Assembly (NCBI GenBank): GCA_026387845.1
Contig: JAPLKX010000094.1
Location: 1-27,466, forward strand
Reading direction: 5' to 3'
Length of the DNA: 27,466 bases
DNA from: Candidatus Hydrogenedentota bacterium
Lineage (GTDB): Bacteria; Hydrogenedentota; Hydrogenedentia; Hydrogenedentales; SLHB01
The position numbers were made by a program, and so were the translations under genes. The notes beneath the pieces are model-generated. The model did no database searches. It was not told the origin of the DNA and saw only the letters and a program-made list of their open reading frames with translations. This document shows, piece after piece, positions 20,710 to 27,466 of this stretch (position 1 is the first letter of the stretch; every line of letters begins with the position of its first letter).

Positions 20710-21951
20710 TCACCCCATTTGTGCGGCGATTTCGAGCGCCTTGTGCGAGTTGATCTCGGCGTAGATCTGCGTCACGTCGGCGCGGGCATGGCCAAGCATC
20801 ACCTGTGCGGCCTCAAGGCCATACTGCCGGCGGATCTCGGTGGCGGCGTTGTGCCGGAGGCGGTGGGGCGTCCAGAGGTACTTCTTCACAAGGTCCTTAA
20901 GGTACTCGGTGTCCCCTTCCTTGCCAGCCGCCTTTGCCGCTTCCTTGGCGGCGTTCCTGCACGCATACTCGAGGGCTTGGCGGTAGGTGTCGGTCGTGTA
21001 GCGGTCGCCCAACTTCCGTTCCGTCTTTGGCGGCTCGAGCTCTTGGTGCCGATGGTCTTTGGCATTGGCGTACCGCTCGGTTTCCGCTTCACGCGGGCTG
21101 AACAGGCAGGCGTCCAGGGGCCGGTCTCCCATGAAGTCTTTCACAATAGCCTGAGCCTTGGGGCCAAAGTACAGGACGCGCTCTTTGCCGTAGTAGGCGG
21201 TCTTATGGTCACGTATCGTTGCACGCCACACCTTGCCGCTCGTGTCGAAGTCGATGGGGCGCAATCCCAGCAACTCGCCGCTGCGGGCCGCCGTCAGCAA
21301 TTGCAGGTCAATCAGGGCCGCCACCTGCCGGGAAGTATGTTTCTTCGCCGCGTCAATGTATTTCTGGAGCACGGGCTTTACCGGCGCCGTCTCTCGGGCT
21401 TCGCTACGTCCCCGGTGCAGACCTTCCACGGCAGTCAGGGCGTGGTAGACGGTCCCCGGAATCAGTTCATGCGACACGCCCCATTTGAAGCACCGTTTGA
21501 CCTCTGCCGCGTAGTCGTTGACGGTTTTGCGGGAAAGCCGTTTCTTCACTTGGGCATTCTTGGAATCGATTTCCTTGTTAACCCAACTTTCACGCAAGGC
21601 GCGTAGAGCATTGGGGCCGAATTGGGCGGCGGGCATGTCGCCGTACATTTCCTTGAGGCCCCTGAGAGCCATGTTGATGCGCTGCAATTCGCTTGTGGGC
21701 GCACCGTCCGGCTTCACGTAGTAAGACTGGGCGTGTTCTGAGTACGCGGCGCACAGTTCCATGACGGTGATTTCATGCGGGGAGACTTTAAGCTGTCGGC
21801 CTCTGGCTATCCACTCTGCGATTTCGCGGAGGTAGCGTTGAGTGGTCTCCGGTCGGCCCCACGGCCCGAGGTACAGCATCTGCCCGTTGAGACGGACGTA
21901 GCCTTGGCCGGTGGGTTTGTGGTGTCCAAGAGAAGGGAGTTTCGTGGTCAT
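20710..21951 (-). CDS. int: Tyrosine recombinase / phage-type site-specific integrase
   Basis: The 413-residue protein has an N-terminal arm-binding part (1-60), a SAM-like core-binding domain (about 62-160) and a catalytic domain. The catalytic residues are all visible: R223 (TAARSGELLGL), K250 (RDHKTAYYG), H363 and R366 (TPHRLRHNAA), H388 (MLGHARADV) and Y397 (QIYAE), the nucleophile. It should carry out integration and excision at tRNA-Arg. The start at ATG 21951 is fixed by GGAGG 8 bases upstream; a frame to 21993 exists but would read through a 16-bp palindrome that is probably the operator. It ends the element at the right, 117 bases from the att core. Confidence 0.95.
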   Translation of the reverse strand: MTTKLPSLGHHKPTGQGYVRLNGQMLYLGPWGRPETTQRYLREIAEWIARGRQLKVSPHEITVMELCAAYSEHAQSYYVKPDGAPTSELQRINMALRGLKEMYGDMPAAQFGPNALRALRESWVNKEIDSKNAQVKKRLSRKTVNDYAAEVKRCFKWGVSHELIPGTVYHALTAVEGLHRGRSEARETAPVKPVLQKYIDAAKKHTSRQVAALIDLQLLTAARSGELLGLRPIDFDTSGKVWRATIRDHKTAYYGKERVLYFGPKAQAIVKDFMGDRPLDACLFSPREAETERYANAKDHRHQELEPPKTERKLGDRYTTDTYRQALEYACRNAAKEAAKAAGKEGDTEYLKDLVKKYLWTPHRLRHNAATEIRRQYGLEAAQVMLGHARADVTQIYAEINSHKALEIAAQMG

Positions 21952-21977
21952 CGGCACAGCCTCCAAAGTACTGGAAT

Positions 21978-21993
21978 GTGTAGTACTACACAA
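21978..21993. promoter_or_regulatory. 16-bp perfect palindrome upstream of the integrase (arm site or operator)
   Basis: TGTGTAGTACTACACA is perfectly self-complementary and is flanked by GGAA/TTCC. Its right half, TACTACACAATT, recurs in the left end of the element (13209-13220). It lies 27 bases upstream of the integrase start, so it may bind the integrase or a regulator and control both recombination and int expression. Confidence 0.6.
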
Positions 21994-22067
21994 TTCCGGC
22001 CTCGGTTACAGCCGCGCCGCCACGTTGGCGGGTATCCTGCAAGTTCAGGATTCAGCTTGATTTAAAT

Positions 22068-22113
22068 ATGGCGTACCCGGAGGGACTTGAACCCCCAACC
22101 CCTTGGTCCGTAG
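22068..22113. repeat. Right attachment site, 46-bp direct repeat inside the intact tRNA-Arg
   Basis: Identical to 13066-13111. It covers the tRNA from the anticodon loop to CCA plus one base. The intact tRNA is completed on the right by the chromosomal 5' half, so integration kept the tRNA functional. Confidence 0.92.
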
Positions 22114-22145
22114 CCAAGTACTCTATCCAATTGAGCTACGGGTAC
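22069..22145 (-). tRNA. tRNA-Arg (anticodon ACG)
   Basis: The 77-base gene folds as a complete tRNA. The acceptor stem GTACCCG pairs with CGGGTAC, followed by discriminator G and an encoded CCA. The D arm contains GCTCAATTGGATAGAG. The anticodon stem CTTGG/CCAAG closes the loop CTACGGA with anticodon ACG. The T arm is GGGGG-TTCAAGT-CCCTC with one G-U pair. ACG is the arginine anticodon read after conversion of A34 to inosine (CGN codons). It is the target site of the element. Confidence 0.95.
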
Positions 22146-22276
22146 GCGCCGGGATTTATTCTACCACCGAACCTGGATTTCTTTCAACTGGATAAATCGG
22201 CCGGATTTACGGGTCTCTTGCTTTGCGGGCGGGCTTTGCTATACTTGCGCCGGTCGTCAAACGAGCGGGGGAAACG

Positions 22277-23236
22277 ATGCCGCCTGTGGAAGTGTCGCTG
22301 GAACAGTTGCGTGTATGCCTGCTGCCGCAACGGGCCGAGCAGGATTTTGATTCTTTTTGGACCTTGATAACCGCGCGCAACGCCTCTCAGCGGCTCAATC
22401 CGGCGGCAGAGCCCATGCCGTTCAGAATCCCGGAGGCGCACGTCGAGAAGGTGTCGTTTGATGCGTTTGACGGGGGCCGCATCGTCGGTTGGAGCATCGC
22501 GCCGGCCAATATGAAGCCGCACCCAACCCTGATCTTCTTCCAGGACTATGGGCAGCCTCGACCGGCGCCGGCCGAATATATCGCGTGGACGCTCCTTGGT
22601 TTCACGTGCCTGGCGTTTGATACGCGGGGGCAGGCCGGGGAGAGTTCCGATTATGCTGACTATGCTGGTGGCCGGGGGCCGGGTTGGCTCACCAGCGGTT
22701 TGTCGTCGCCGGACAAGTATTACCTGGTTCGCGCGTTCGCGGATGCGGTCAGAGCCATCGATTTCGCCGCCACCTGTATGGAAGTGGACGCAAAACGGGT
22801 AGGCGTGCTGGGAGTGGGACAGGGTGGCGCGTTTGCGCTGGCGGCGTCCGCGCTGGATGCCCGCCCGGCGTTGTGTGTCGCAGCGGCGCCGACGTTTTGC
22901 CACTTCGGCGAAGGCGTGGGCGCGTTGCGCGGGCTGGCTCCGTGCGCGGAAATCGCCGACTGGCTTGATGACCGGCCGCTGGACTCGGCCGCGGCGCTGC
23001 GGACGTTGTCCTACGTTGAGTTGAACAACCTGGCGGCGCGCGTCAACTGCCCCGCGATGCTTACGGCGGGCCTGCGGCTGGCCGACCCGTTATTGCCGGG
23101 TATTTTCAGTACGGCGAATCGAATCCCGGCCCGAGACAAGGTCGTCGATCTCTCTCTTTCCGCGCGGCCCAGCCCCGCTCTGATCGCGGAGCCCGTCATC
23201 ACGTTTGTCAGGCGGATTCTCCAACCGAAACGGTAA
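22277..23236 (+). CDS. CE7 (acetyl xylan esterase, AXE1) family homologue lacking catalytic residues
   Basis: The start at ATG 22277 follows GGGGGAAA; an earlier frame start at 22223 would run through tRNA-proximal DNA. The 319-residue alpha/beta-hydrolase has CE7 landmarks: FDTRGQAGESSD (about 114-125), GHLT-like GWLTSGLSSPDKYYLVRAFADAVRAIDF (136-163) and the nucleophile elbow. The elbow, which is GGSQGG in active enzymes, reads GVGQGG (179-184), so the Ser is replaced by G181. The loop that normally carries the catalytic His (YxxHE) reads LSARPSP. It is therefore probably a pseudoenzyme or has another chemistry. There is no signal peptide. It converges on folP with a 2-base gap. Confidence 0.78.
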   Translation: MPPVEVSLEQLRVCLLPQRAEQDFDSFWTLITARNASQRLNPAAEPMPFRIPEAHVEKVSFDAFDGGRIVGWSIAPANMKPHPTLIFFQDYGQPRPAPAEYIAWTLLGFTCLAFDTRGQAGESSDYADYAGGRGPGWLTSGLSSPDKYYLVRAFADAVRAIDFAATCMEVDAKRVGVLGVGQGGAFALAASALDARPALCVAAAPTFCHFGEGVGALRGLAPCAEIADWLDDRPLDSAAALRTLSYVELNNLAARVNCPAMLTAGLRLADPLLPGIFSTANRIPARDKVVDLSLSARPSPALIAEPVITFVRRILQPKR

Positions 23237-23238
23237 GC

Positions 23239-24087
23239 TTATCGCGGATGGACTACGGCGTCGGTTATTCGGGCCACGCGCATCATGGCCCTCACGTCGT
23301 GGACGCGCACGCAGTCGGCCCCGTTGGCGATAGCGAGTGCCACTGTGGCGGCCGTGCCCTCGAGCCGGTCGTTGACGGGCGTTCCCAGCACCGCGCCGAT
23401 GGTCCCCTTGTTTGAAGTGCCAATGAGCAGGGGACGCCCGAACTTTTTGAATTCGCCAAGGCGGCGGAGGATCTCGAGGTTGTGGTGGGGCGTCTTGCCA
23501 AAGCCGAATCCGGGATCCAGCCACAGGGCATCCTCGTCGATCCCCGCACGCACCGCAAACGACAGGCGTTCATCGAAAAACGCGCTGATGTCGTCGATAA
23601 CGTCCTTGTACCGGGGGTTCTGCTGCATGGTTTGCGGCGTGCCCTGCATGTGCATCAGCACGCAATCGCAGCACGCGGACGCTACAATCTCCGCCATCCG
23701 CGGGTCGCCGCGCAGCGCCGTGACGTCATTGACGATCCGTGCGCCCAACTCGAGTGCGCGCCGCGCCGTCTCCGCGTGGAAGGTGTCAACGGAGATGCAG
23801 GCGTCAGTAGTCACCAGCGCTTTGAACACGATGCTCACGCGCTCCCATTCGGCCTGTGGCGAAATGGGCTCCGCCCCAGGCCGCGACGACTCGCCCCCCA
23901 CGTCGATAATGTCCGCGCCGTCTTCAATCATGGAGCGCGCGTAATCGACCGCCAATCCGGCTTCCGCATAACGGCCGCCGTCGGAAAAGGAATCCGGCGT
24001 GACGTTCAGGATGCCCATAATGAGCGTGCGCGCCGCGGGCTCGCCGTATTCGAGGCGGATCCGGGCGCGCAATTGGTCTGTCAGCAT
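23239..24087 (-). CDS. folP: Dihydropteroate synthase
   Basis: The 282-residue protein joins p-aminobenzoate to the pterin diphosphate in folate synthesis. All family motifs are present in order: GILNVTPDSFSDGG (about 25-38), DIIDVGGESSRPGA, ISVDTF, VNDVTAL, VLMHMQGTPQTMQ, WLDPGFGFGKT, LLIGTSNKGTIG and RVHDV. The sequence reads SNK where many enzymes have SRK, a tolerable variation. The ATG at 24087 comes 2 bases after the ftsH stop, so the two are co-transcribed; ftsH-folP order is known from many bacteria. It is the housekeeping target of sulfonamides. Confidence 0.96.
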   Translation of the reverse strand: MLTDQLRARIRLEYGEPAARTLIMGILNVTPDSFSDGGRYAEAGLAVDYARSMIEDGADIIDVGGESSRPGAEPISPQAEWERVSIVFKALVTTDACISVDTFHAETARRALELGARIVNDVTALRGDPRMAEIVASACCDCVLMHMQGTPQTMQQNPRYKDVIDDISAFFDERLSFAVRAGIDEDALWLDPGFGFGKTPHHNLEILRRLGEFKKFGRPLLIGTSNKGTIGAVLGTPVNDRLEGTAATVALAIANGADCVRVHDVRAMMRVARITDAVVHPR

Positions 24088-24089
24088 GG

Positions 24090-26054
24090 TCAGGCGGTGC
24101 CGGGCAGCATGTCGCCGGTTACATCCTCGGCGGCCGGCGCCACGTCGGATGCCTCACCGGGCGCGGGCGCAACGATCACCGCCTCGCGGCCGCCCGGTTC
24201 GGATTTGCGCGGCGGCCTGGGCGGCAGGAGATCTTTCCCGCCTACCCGGCGGATGATCTTGTCGATATCGTCGCCCTCGAGGGTTTCTCGCTCGACCAAC
24301 TCGCTAGCGAGCGCATCGAGCACATCCCGGTGTTTTAGAATGATGATCTTGGCCTCGGCGTAGGCATCCTTCAGCAGCTTGTGGATTTCGTTGTCCACCG
24401 CCGCCGCCGTGTCCTCGCTGAAATTGCGCTCTTTTACAAAATCCCGCCCAAGGAACACTTCATTGTTGGACCCGAAATTGATCGGCCCCAGGTCGCTCAT
24501 GCCCCATTCGCACACCATGGCGTGGGCCCGTTGCGTGGCTGTGGTCAGATCGCCCGCGGCCCCGCTGCTGAACTCGTTGAACACCACTTCCTCGGCCGCC
24601 CGGCCGCCCATCGCCATCCGCAGCGTCCCAATGCAGTACGACTTGGTCACGTTATGCCGGTCTTCTTCGGGCAGCCAACTTGTAATACCCAGCGCCGGCC
24701 CGCGCGGGATGATGGTGGCTTTGTGGATGGGATCCGTATGCGGCGTCAGCCGGCCCACCAGCACGTGGCCCGCCTCGTGGTAGGCGGTCAGGTTCTTTTC
24801 CTCGTTACTGATGGCGAGGCTGCGGCGTTCCGGGCCCATCAGGACTCTGTCTTTTGCGTCTTCGAAATCCTGCATGGTGACTTTTTCGCGGGACCGCCGC
24901 GCCGCCAGCAGCGCCGCCTCGTTCACCATGTTCGCCAAGTCCGCCCCGGAAAAGCCCGGGGTGCCCCTGGCGAGCGTCTTGACCACCACGTCTTCGGAAA
25001 GCGGCAGATTGTTGTTCCGGATGTGGATCTGGAGAATGGCTTCGCGCCCGACGATGTCCGGGTGCGCCACGACGACCTGGCGGTCAAACCGGCCCGGCCG
25101 CAACAGCGCCCGATCGAGCACGTCAGGCCTGTTGGTCGCGGCCATGAGGATTACGCCCTCGCTGGTGTTGAACCCGTCCATCTCGACCAGCAGTTGGTTG
25201 AGCGTCTGCTCGCGCTCGTCGTGACCGCCGCCCAGCCCGGCTCCGCGCTGCCTGCCGACCGCGTCAAGCTCATCGATGAAAATAATGCATGGCGCATGTT
25301 TTTGCCCCTGCTGAAACAGGTCGCGCACCCGGCTCGCGCCGACGCCCACGAACATCTCCACGAAATCCGAGCCGCTGATGCTGAAAAACGGCACGCTCGC
25401 CTCGCCCGCAACCGCCCGCGCCAGCAGCGTCTTGCCCGAACCCGGAGGCCCCACCAGCAGCACGCCCTTCGGGATCTTGCCGCCAAGCCGGGTGAACTTC
25501 TTCGGGTCTTTCAAGAACTCGACGATTTCCTGGAGTTCTTCCTTGGCCTCGTCGACGCCCGCCACGTCGCCGAACGTGGCCACCTTTTCGCTCTGGTTCA
25601 TCAGGCGCGCCCGGCTCTTGCCGAACGACAGGGCCTTGTTGCTCCCGCCCTGGAGATGGCGAAACATGAAAAACCAGATCAACCCAAACATGATCACGAA
25701 CGGCACCAGGTTGATCAGCAACCCGCTGAAAAACGTGTCACGCCGCTGCATCTCCACCTCGACGTTCTGCTCGCGCAGGGCCGTCTCCCAGGCTGCGGGA
25801 AACTCGTGGTGGAAAAACTTCATGCTGCGGTTGTCGTGGTACGGCGGATCAAACTGGACGTCGAACTCGTATTCGCCTTCACCCAGCCGCGAGTACTCCA
25901 CCTTCTTGACCTGGTGGTCGGCCAATGCCTGCTCGAAATCCTTCACGCCAAGCCGCTCTTGTGTGCGCTGGGTGCTCGAAAACTGGGACAGTACCAGGAC
26001 CACGATGATCAGCAGTACAATCCACAGCGAAATCTGTTTGAAAAAACTGTTCAT
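24090..26054 (-). CDS. ftsH: ATP-dependent zinc metalloprotease FtsH
   Basis: The 654-residue membrane protease degrades damaged or regulated membrane proteins. It has two N-terminal membrane helices (about 8-24 and 110-131) around a periplasmic domain, then an AAA domain with Walker A GPPGSGKT (202-209), Walker B IIFIDE (257-262), the second region of homology ATNRPDVLDRALLRPGRFDR (306-325) and the zinc site HEAGH (426-430). The C-terminal tail (about 600-654) is Pro/Ala-rich. Length and order match complete FtsH. It starts at ATG 26054, with only a weak AGGCAGA ribosome site, and is followed directly by folP. Confidence 0.97.
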   Translation of the reverse strand: MNSFFKQISLWIVLLIIVVLVLSQFSSTQRTQERLGVKDFEQALADHQVKKVEYSRLGEGEYEFDVQFDPPYHDNRSMKFFHHEFPAAWETALREQNVEVEMQRRDTFFSGLLINLVPFVIMFGLIWFFMFRHLQGGSNKALSFGKSRARLMNQSEKVATFGDVAGVDEAKEELQEIVEFLKDPKKFTRLGGKIPKGVLLVGPPGSGKTLLARAVAGEASVPFFSISGSDFVEMFVGVGASRVRDLFQQGQKHAPCIIFIDELDAVGRQRGAGLGGGHDEREQTLNQLLVEMDGFNTSEGVILMAATNRPDVLDRALLRPGRFDRQVVVAHPDIVGREAILQIHIRNNNLPLSEDVVVKTLARGTPGFSGADLANMVNEAALLAARRSREKVTMQDFEDAKDRVLMGPERRSLAISNEEKNLTAYHEAGHVLVGRLTPHTDPIHKATIIPRGPALGITSWLPEEDRHNVTKSYCIGTLRMAMGGRAAEEVVFNEFSSGAAGDLTTATQRAHAMVCEWGMSDLGPINFGSNNEVFLGRDFVKERNFSEDTAAAVDNEIHKLLKDAYAEAKIIILKHRDVLDALASELVERETLEGDDIDKIIRRVGGKDLLPPRPPRKSEPGGREAVIVAPAPGEASDVAPAAEDVTGDMLPGTA

Positions 26055-26410
26055 TCTGCCTAACTAACCTTGCCCGATGCCCAAAACACCACGCTCGCAA
26101 ACAAGCATGGTTACGTGGAAGAAACGGCGGTTCGTGCGCCTTTCCCCTTCTCTTCTTTAATATTAACACACATCAAGGTAACGTACAAACAAACCCCCCG
26201 AATTCCGTCGCCGAAGTTGGTTGCACCATCCTTACTTACAGCAAATTAATGTAAAACGAACTCCTTACGGGGTTCGATGACGCTCCGGTACAAATCCCGC
26301 CTTTGGCACTGTCCCCGTTCATTGGCCGCAGCCCCCAGGTTGACCCGGCCATCATTCCGCCGCTAGGATGTTGCCCGGGTCGCTTCAACAACTCAAAGTA
26401 GGAGACTCAC
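26055..26410. other. Gene-free 356-bp divergent intergenic region
   Basis: This gap separates ftsH (leftward) from the ADP-ribosylglycohydrolase gene (rightward). It holds a recognisable promoter for the right gene. An AT-rich TTAATATTAA lies at about 26156-26167, on the side from which ftsH would be transcribed. I see no RNA gene or small protein that I can support. Confidence 0.5.
26340..26369 (+). promoter_or_regulatory. Sigma-70-type promoter for the ADP-ribosylglycohydrolase gene
   Basis: TTGACC (26340-26345) and TAGGAT (26364-26369) are separated by 18 bases. The start of transcription would be near 26376, leaving a leader of about 35 bases with AGGAG before ATG 26411. Confidence 0.5.
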
Positions 26411-27466
26411 ATGAAATCGCGTTTGCTCATTATCACACTATTGGCCGCCATAGCCGGGGCCGCGGCTTCCGCACAGACTGTCGAAATCAGCAAAGACCGG
26501 TTCGTGGACAAATGCCGGGGCGCCTGGGCCGGGCAGATGGTCGGCGTGTGCTATGCCGACATCTATGAGTTCAAGTCCAACGGCAAGCCCATTACCGAGC
26601 CCCTCAAAGAGTGGACCCCCCAGCGCGTCCGAGGCGCCTTGGGCCAGGACGATATCTACGTCGAGATGACGTTTCTGAAAGCCCTCGAGGACAACGGCCT
26701 CGATATCACCCACGAGCAGGCCGGAAAAGCGTTCGCGGCGTCCAAATACGAACTTTGGCACGCCAACAAGCGCGGCCGGGAGAACGTGCGCCGGGGTATC
26801 ATGCCGCCCGCCTCCGGCCATCCCGACAACAACCCCCACGCCAACGATATCGACTTCCAGATCGAAGCCGACCTGCTGGGCATCATCTGCCCCGGGATGC
26901 CCCAGGAAACCAACCGGCTCAGCGAGATCTTCGGGCGCATCATGAACTACGGCGACGGGCTGTACGGCGGGATGTTCATCGCCGGGATGTACGCCGCGGC
27001 ATATTTTGAAGACAACGACGTGCACAAGGTGCTCCAGGCCGGGCTCGATTGCATCCCCGCCGAGTCCAGCTACCACAAATGCATCTCCGACGTCGCCGCG
27101 TGGCACAAGGAAAACCCGCAGGACTGGCAGGCCGTCTGGAAGAAACTCGAGGAAAAATACCAGGATGACACCGACTGCATGCGGGGCAATCCGGTCAACA
27201 TTGACGCTCGCCTTAACGGCGCCTACGTGACCATGGGCCTGCTGTACGGCAACGGCGACCTCCTCAAGACCATGGAAATCGCCACACGGTGCGGCCAGGA
27301 CACCGACTGCAACTCCGCCAGCGCCGCCGGTATCCTGTGCTGCATGAAGGGCATGAACTGGATTCCGCCCGAATATACCAGCGGCATACCCGCGATGGCC
27401 GATCAGAAATTCTCCTACACCGAGTACTCGTTCAACACCCTCGTGCCCGCCTGTCAGGCCATGGCC
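26411..27466 (+). CDS. Secreted ADP-ribosylglycohydrolase family protein (3' end outside window)
   Basis: The start ATG 26411 has AGGAG 6 bases upstream. A signal peptide (about 1-21, LLIITLLAAIAGAAASAQ) predicts export. The body has the family pattern: CRGAWAGQMVGV (about 35-46), then GQDDIYVEMTFLKAL (about 78-92), where Asp residues bind Mg2+ in ADP-ribosylglycohydrolases, and GQDTDCNSASAAG (about 296-308), the second metal-binding loop. These enzymes remove ADP-ribose from proteins, but family members exported by planctomycete-type bacteria have unknown substrates and may act on other glycosides. At least 352 residues are present and the frame is still open at the window edge. Confidence 0.85.
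   Translation, partial: MKSRLLIITLLAAIAGAAASAQTVEISKDRFVDKCRGAWAGQMVGVCYADIYEFKSNGKPITEPLKEWTPQRVRGALGQDDIYVEMTFLKALEDNGLDITHEQAGKAFAASKYELWHANKRGRENVRRGIMPPASGHPDNNPHANDIDFQIEADLLGIICPGMPQETNRLSEIFGRIMNYGDGLYGGMFIAGMYAAAYFEDNDVHKVLQAGLDCIPAESSYHKCISDVAAWHKENPQDWQAVWKKLEEKYQDDTDCMRGNPVNIDARLNGAYVTMGLLYGNGDLLKTMEIATRCGQDTDCNSASAAGILCCMKGMNWIPPEYTSGIPAMADQKFSYTEYSFNTLVPACQAMA

Larger units (their letters stand above)
13066..22113 (-). mobile_element. 9-kb integrated element in tRNA-Arg(ACG): phage-satellite (PICI-like) or mini-prophage
   Basis: A perfect 46-bp direct repeat (13066-13111 and 22068-22113, offset 9,002 bp) bounds the region. The right copy is part of an intact tRNA-Arg; the left copy is a 3' tRNA fragment left by integration. 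A tyrosine integrase lies next to the right end, and all recognised genes inside are on the minus strand. The order is integrase, regulators, Rep with internal iterons, nuclease candidate, GNAT-like proteins, virion-like helical protein, TerS-like protein, AlpA-type protein and cargo. There is no large terminase, portal, capsid or tail gene, which favours a helper-dependent satellite over a complete phage. The boundaries are seen directly; the satellite interpretation is inference. Confidence 0.88.

Noticed and set aside
20566..21606. 346-codon plus-strand frame over the integrase
   Set aside because: Antisense shadow; the integrase carries all catalytic residues.
24381..26063. 560-codon open frame on the plus strand
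   Set aside because: It mirrors ftsH on the other strand, a common effect of GC-rich codon use; ftsH is unmistakable.

Overview
The window is GC-rich bacterial DNA. The chromosomal genes form a set often seen in uncultured planctomycete-like bacteria such as Candidatus Hydrogenedentota or other PVC-related lineages: an enolase-superfamily enzyme, a hydroxypyruvate-isomerase-like TIM barrel, a URO-D-family protein, a CE7 esterase homologue, a secreted ADP-ribosylglycohydrolase, AlgI/AlgJ-type acetylation proteins and a small ECF sigma factor. A DUF1580 protein inside the mobile element points the same way. This placement is inferred from gene content, not from a marker gene.

Left chromosomal part (1-13065). 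A methyltransferase is cut by the window edge. A repeat-rich gap follows, then a rightward run: enolase-superfamily protein, 37-aa membrane protein, sugar-isomerase-like protein, secreted beta-propeller, putative lipoprotein, MBOAT acyltransferase and its AlgJ/AlgX-like partner. Next come a leftward URO-D-family gene, a rightward ECF sigma factor with an overlapping membrane-protein gene, a polysaccharide deacetylase, a leftward M24 homologue that lacks two metal-binding Asp, and a nitrilase-family gene broken by a frameshift. Three intergenic copies of a composite palindromic repeat lie here (1987-2069, 7364-7447, 8680-8748).

Integrated element (13066-22113). A perfect 46-bp direct repeat, 9,002 bp apart, bounds a mobile element. 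The right copy is the 3' part of an intact tRNA-Arg(ACG). The left copy is a displaced tRNA 3' fragment. Every element gene is on the minus strand. From right to left they are: tyrosine integrase, HTH-type hypothetical, DUF1580 protein, small overlapping ORF, replication-initiator-like protein carrying four iteron-like repeats inside its gene, PD-(D/E)XK nuclease candidate, two related GNAT-like phage proteins, a helical virion-like protein, a small-terminase-like protein, a 194-aa unknown, an AlpA-type regulator, a lipoprotein and a 178-aa unknown. I see no large terminase, portal, capsid or tail gene. Integrase, AlpA, Rep/ori and TerS-like gene in 9 kb resemble a phage-inducible chromosomal island (phage satellite). 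A decayed podovirus-type prophage is the main alternative. This element is the most interesting part of the window.

Right chromosomal part (22114-27466). A CE7-esterase homologue without its catalytic Ser and His converges on a leftward ftsH-folP pair. After a 356-bp promoter-bearing gap, a secreted ADP-ribosylglycohydrolase gene runs off the right edge.

Two genes (sigma factor and nitrilase) each appear to carry a one-base frameshift, so consensus error in the assembly should be excluded before calling them real.
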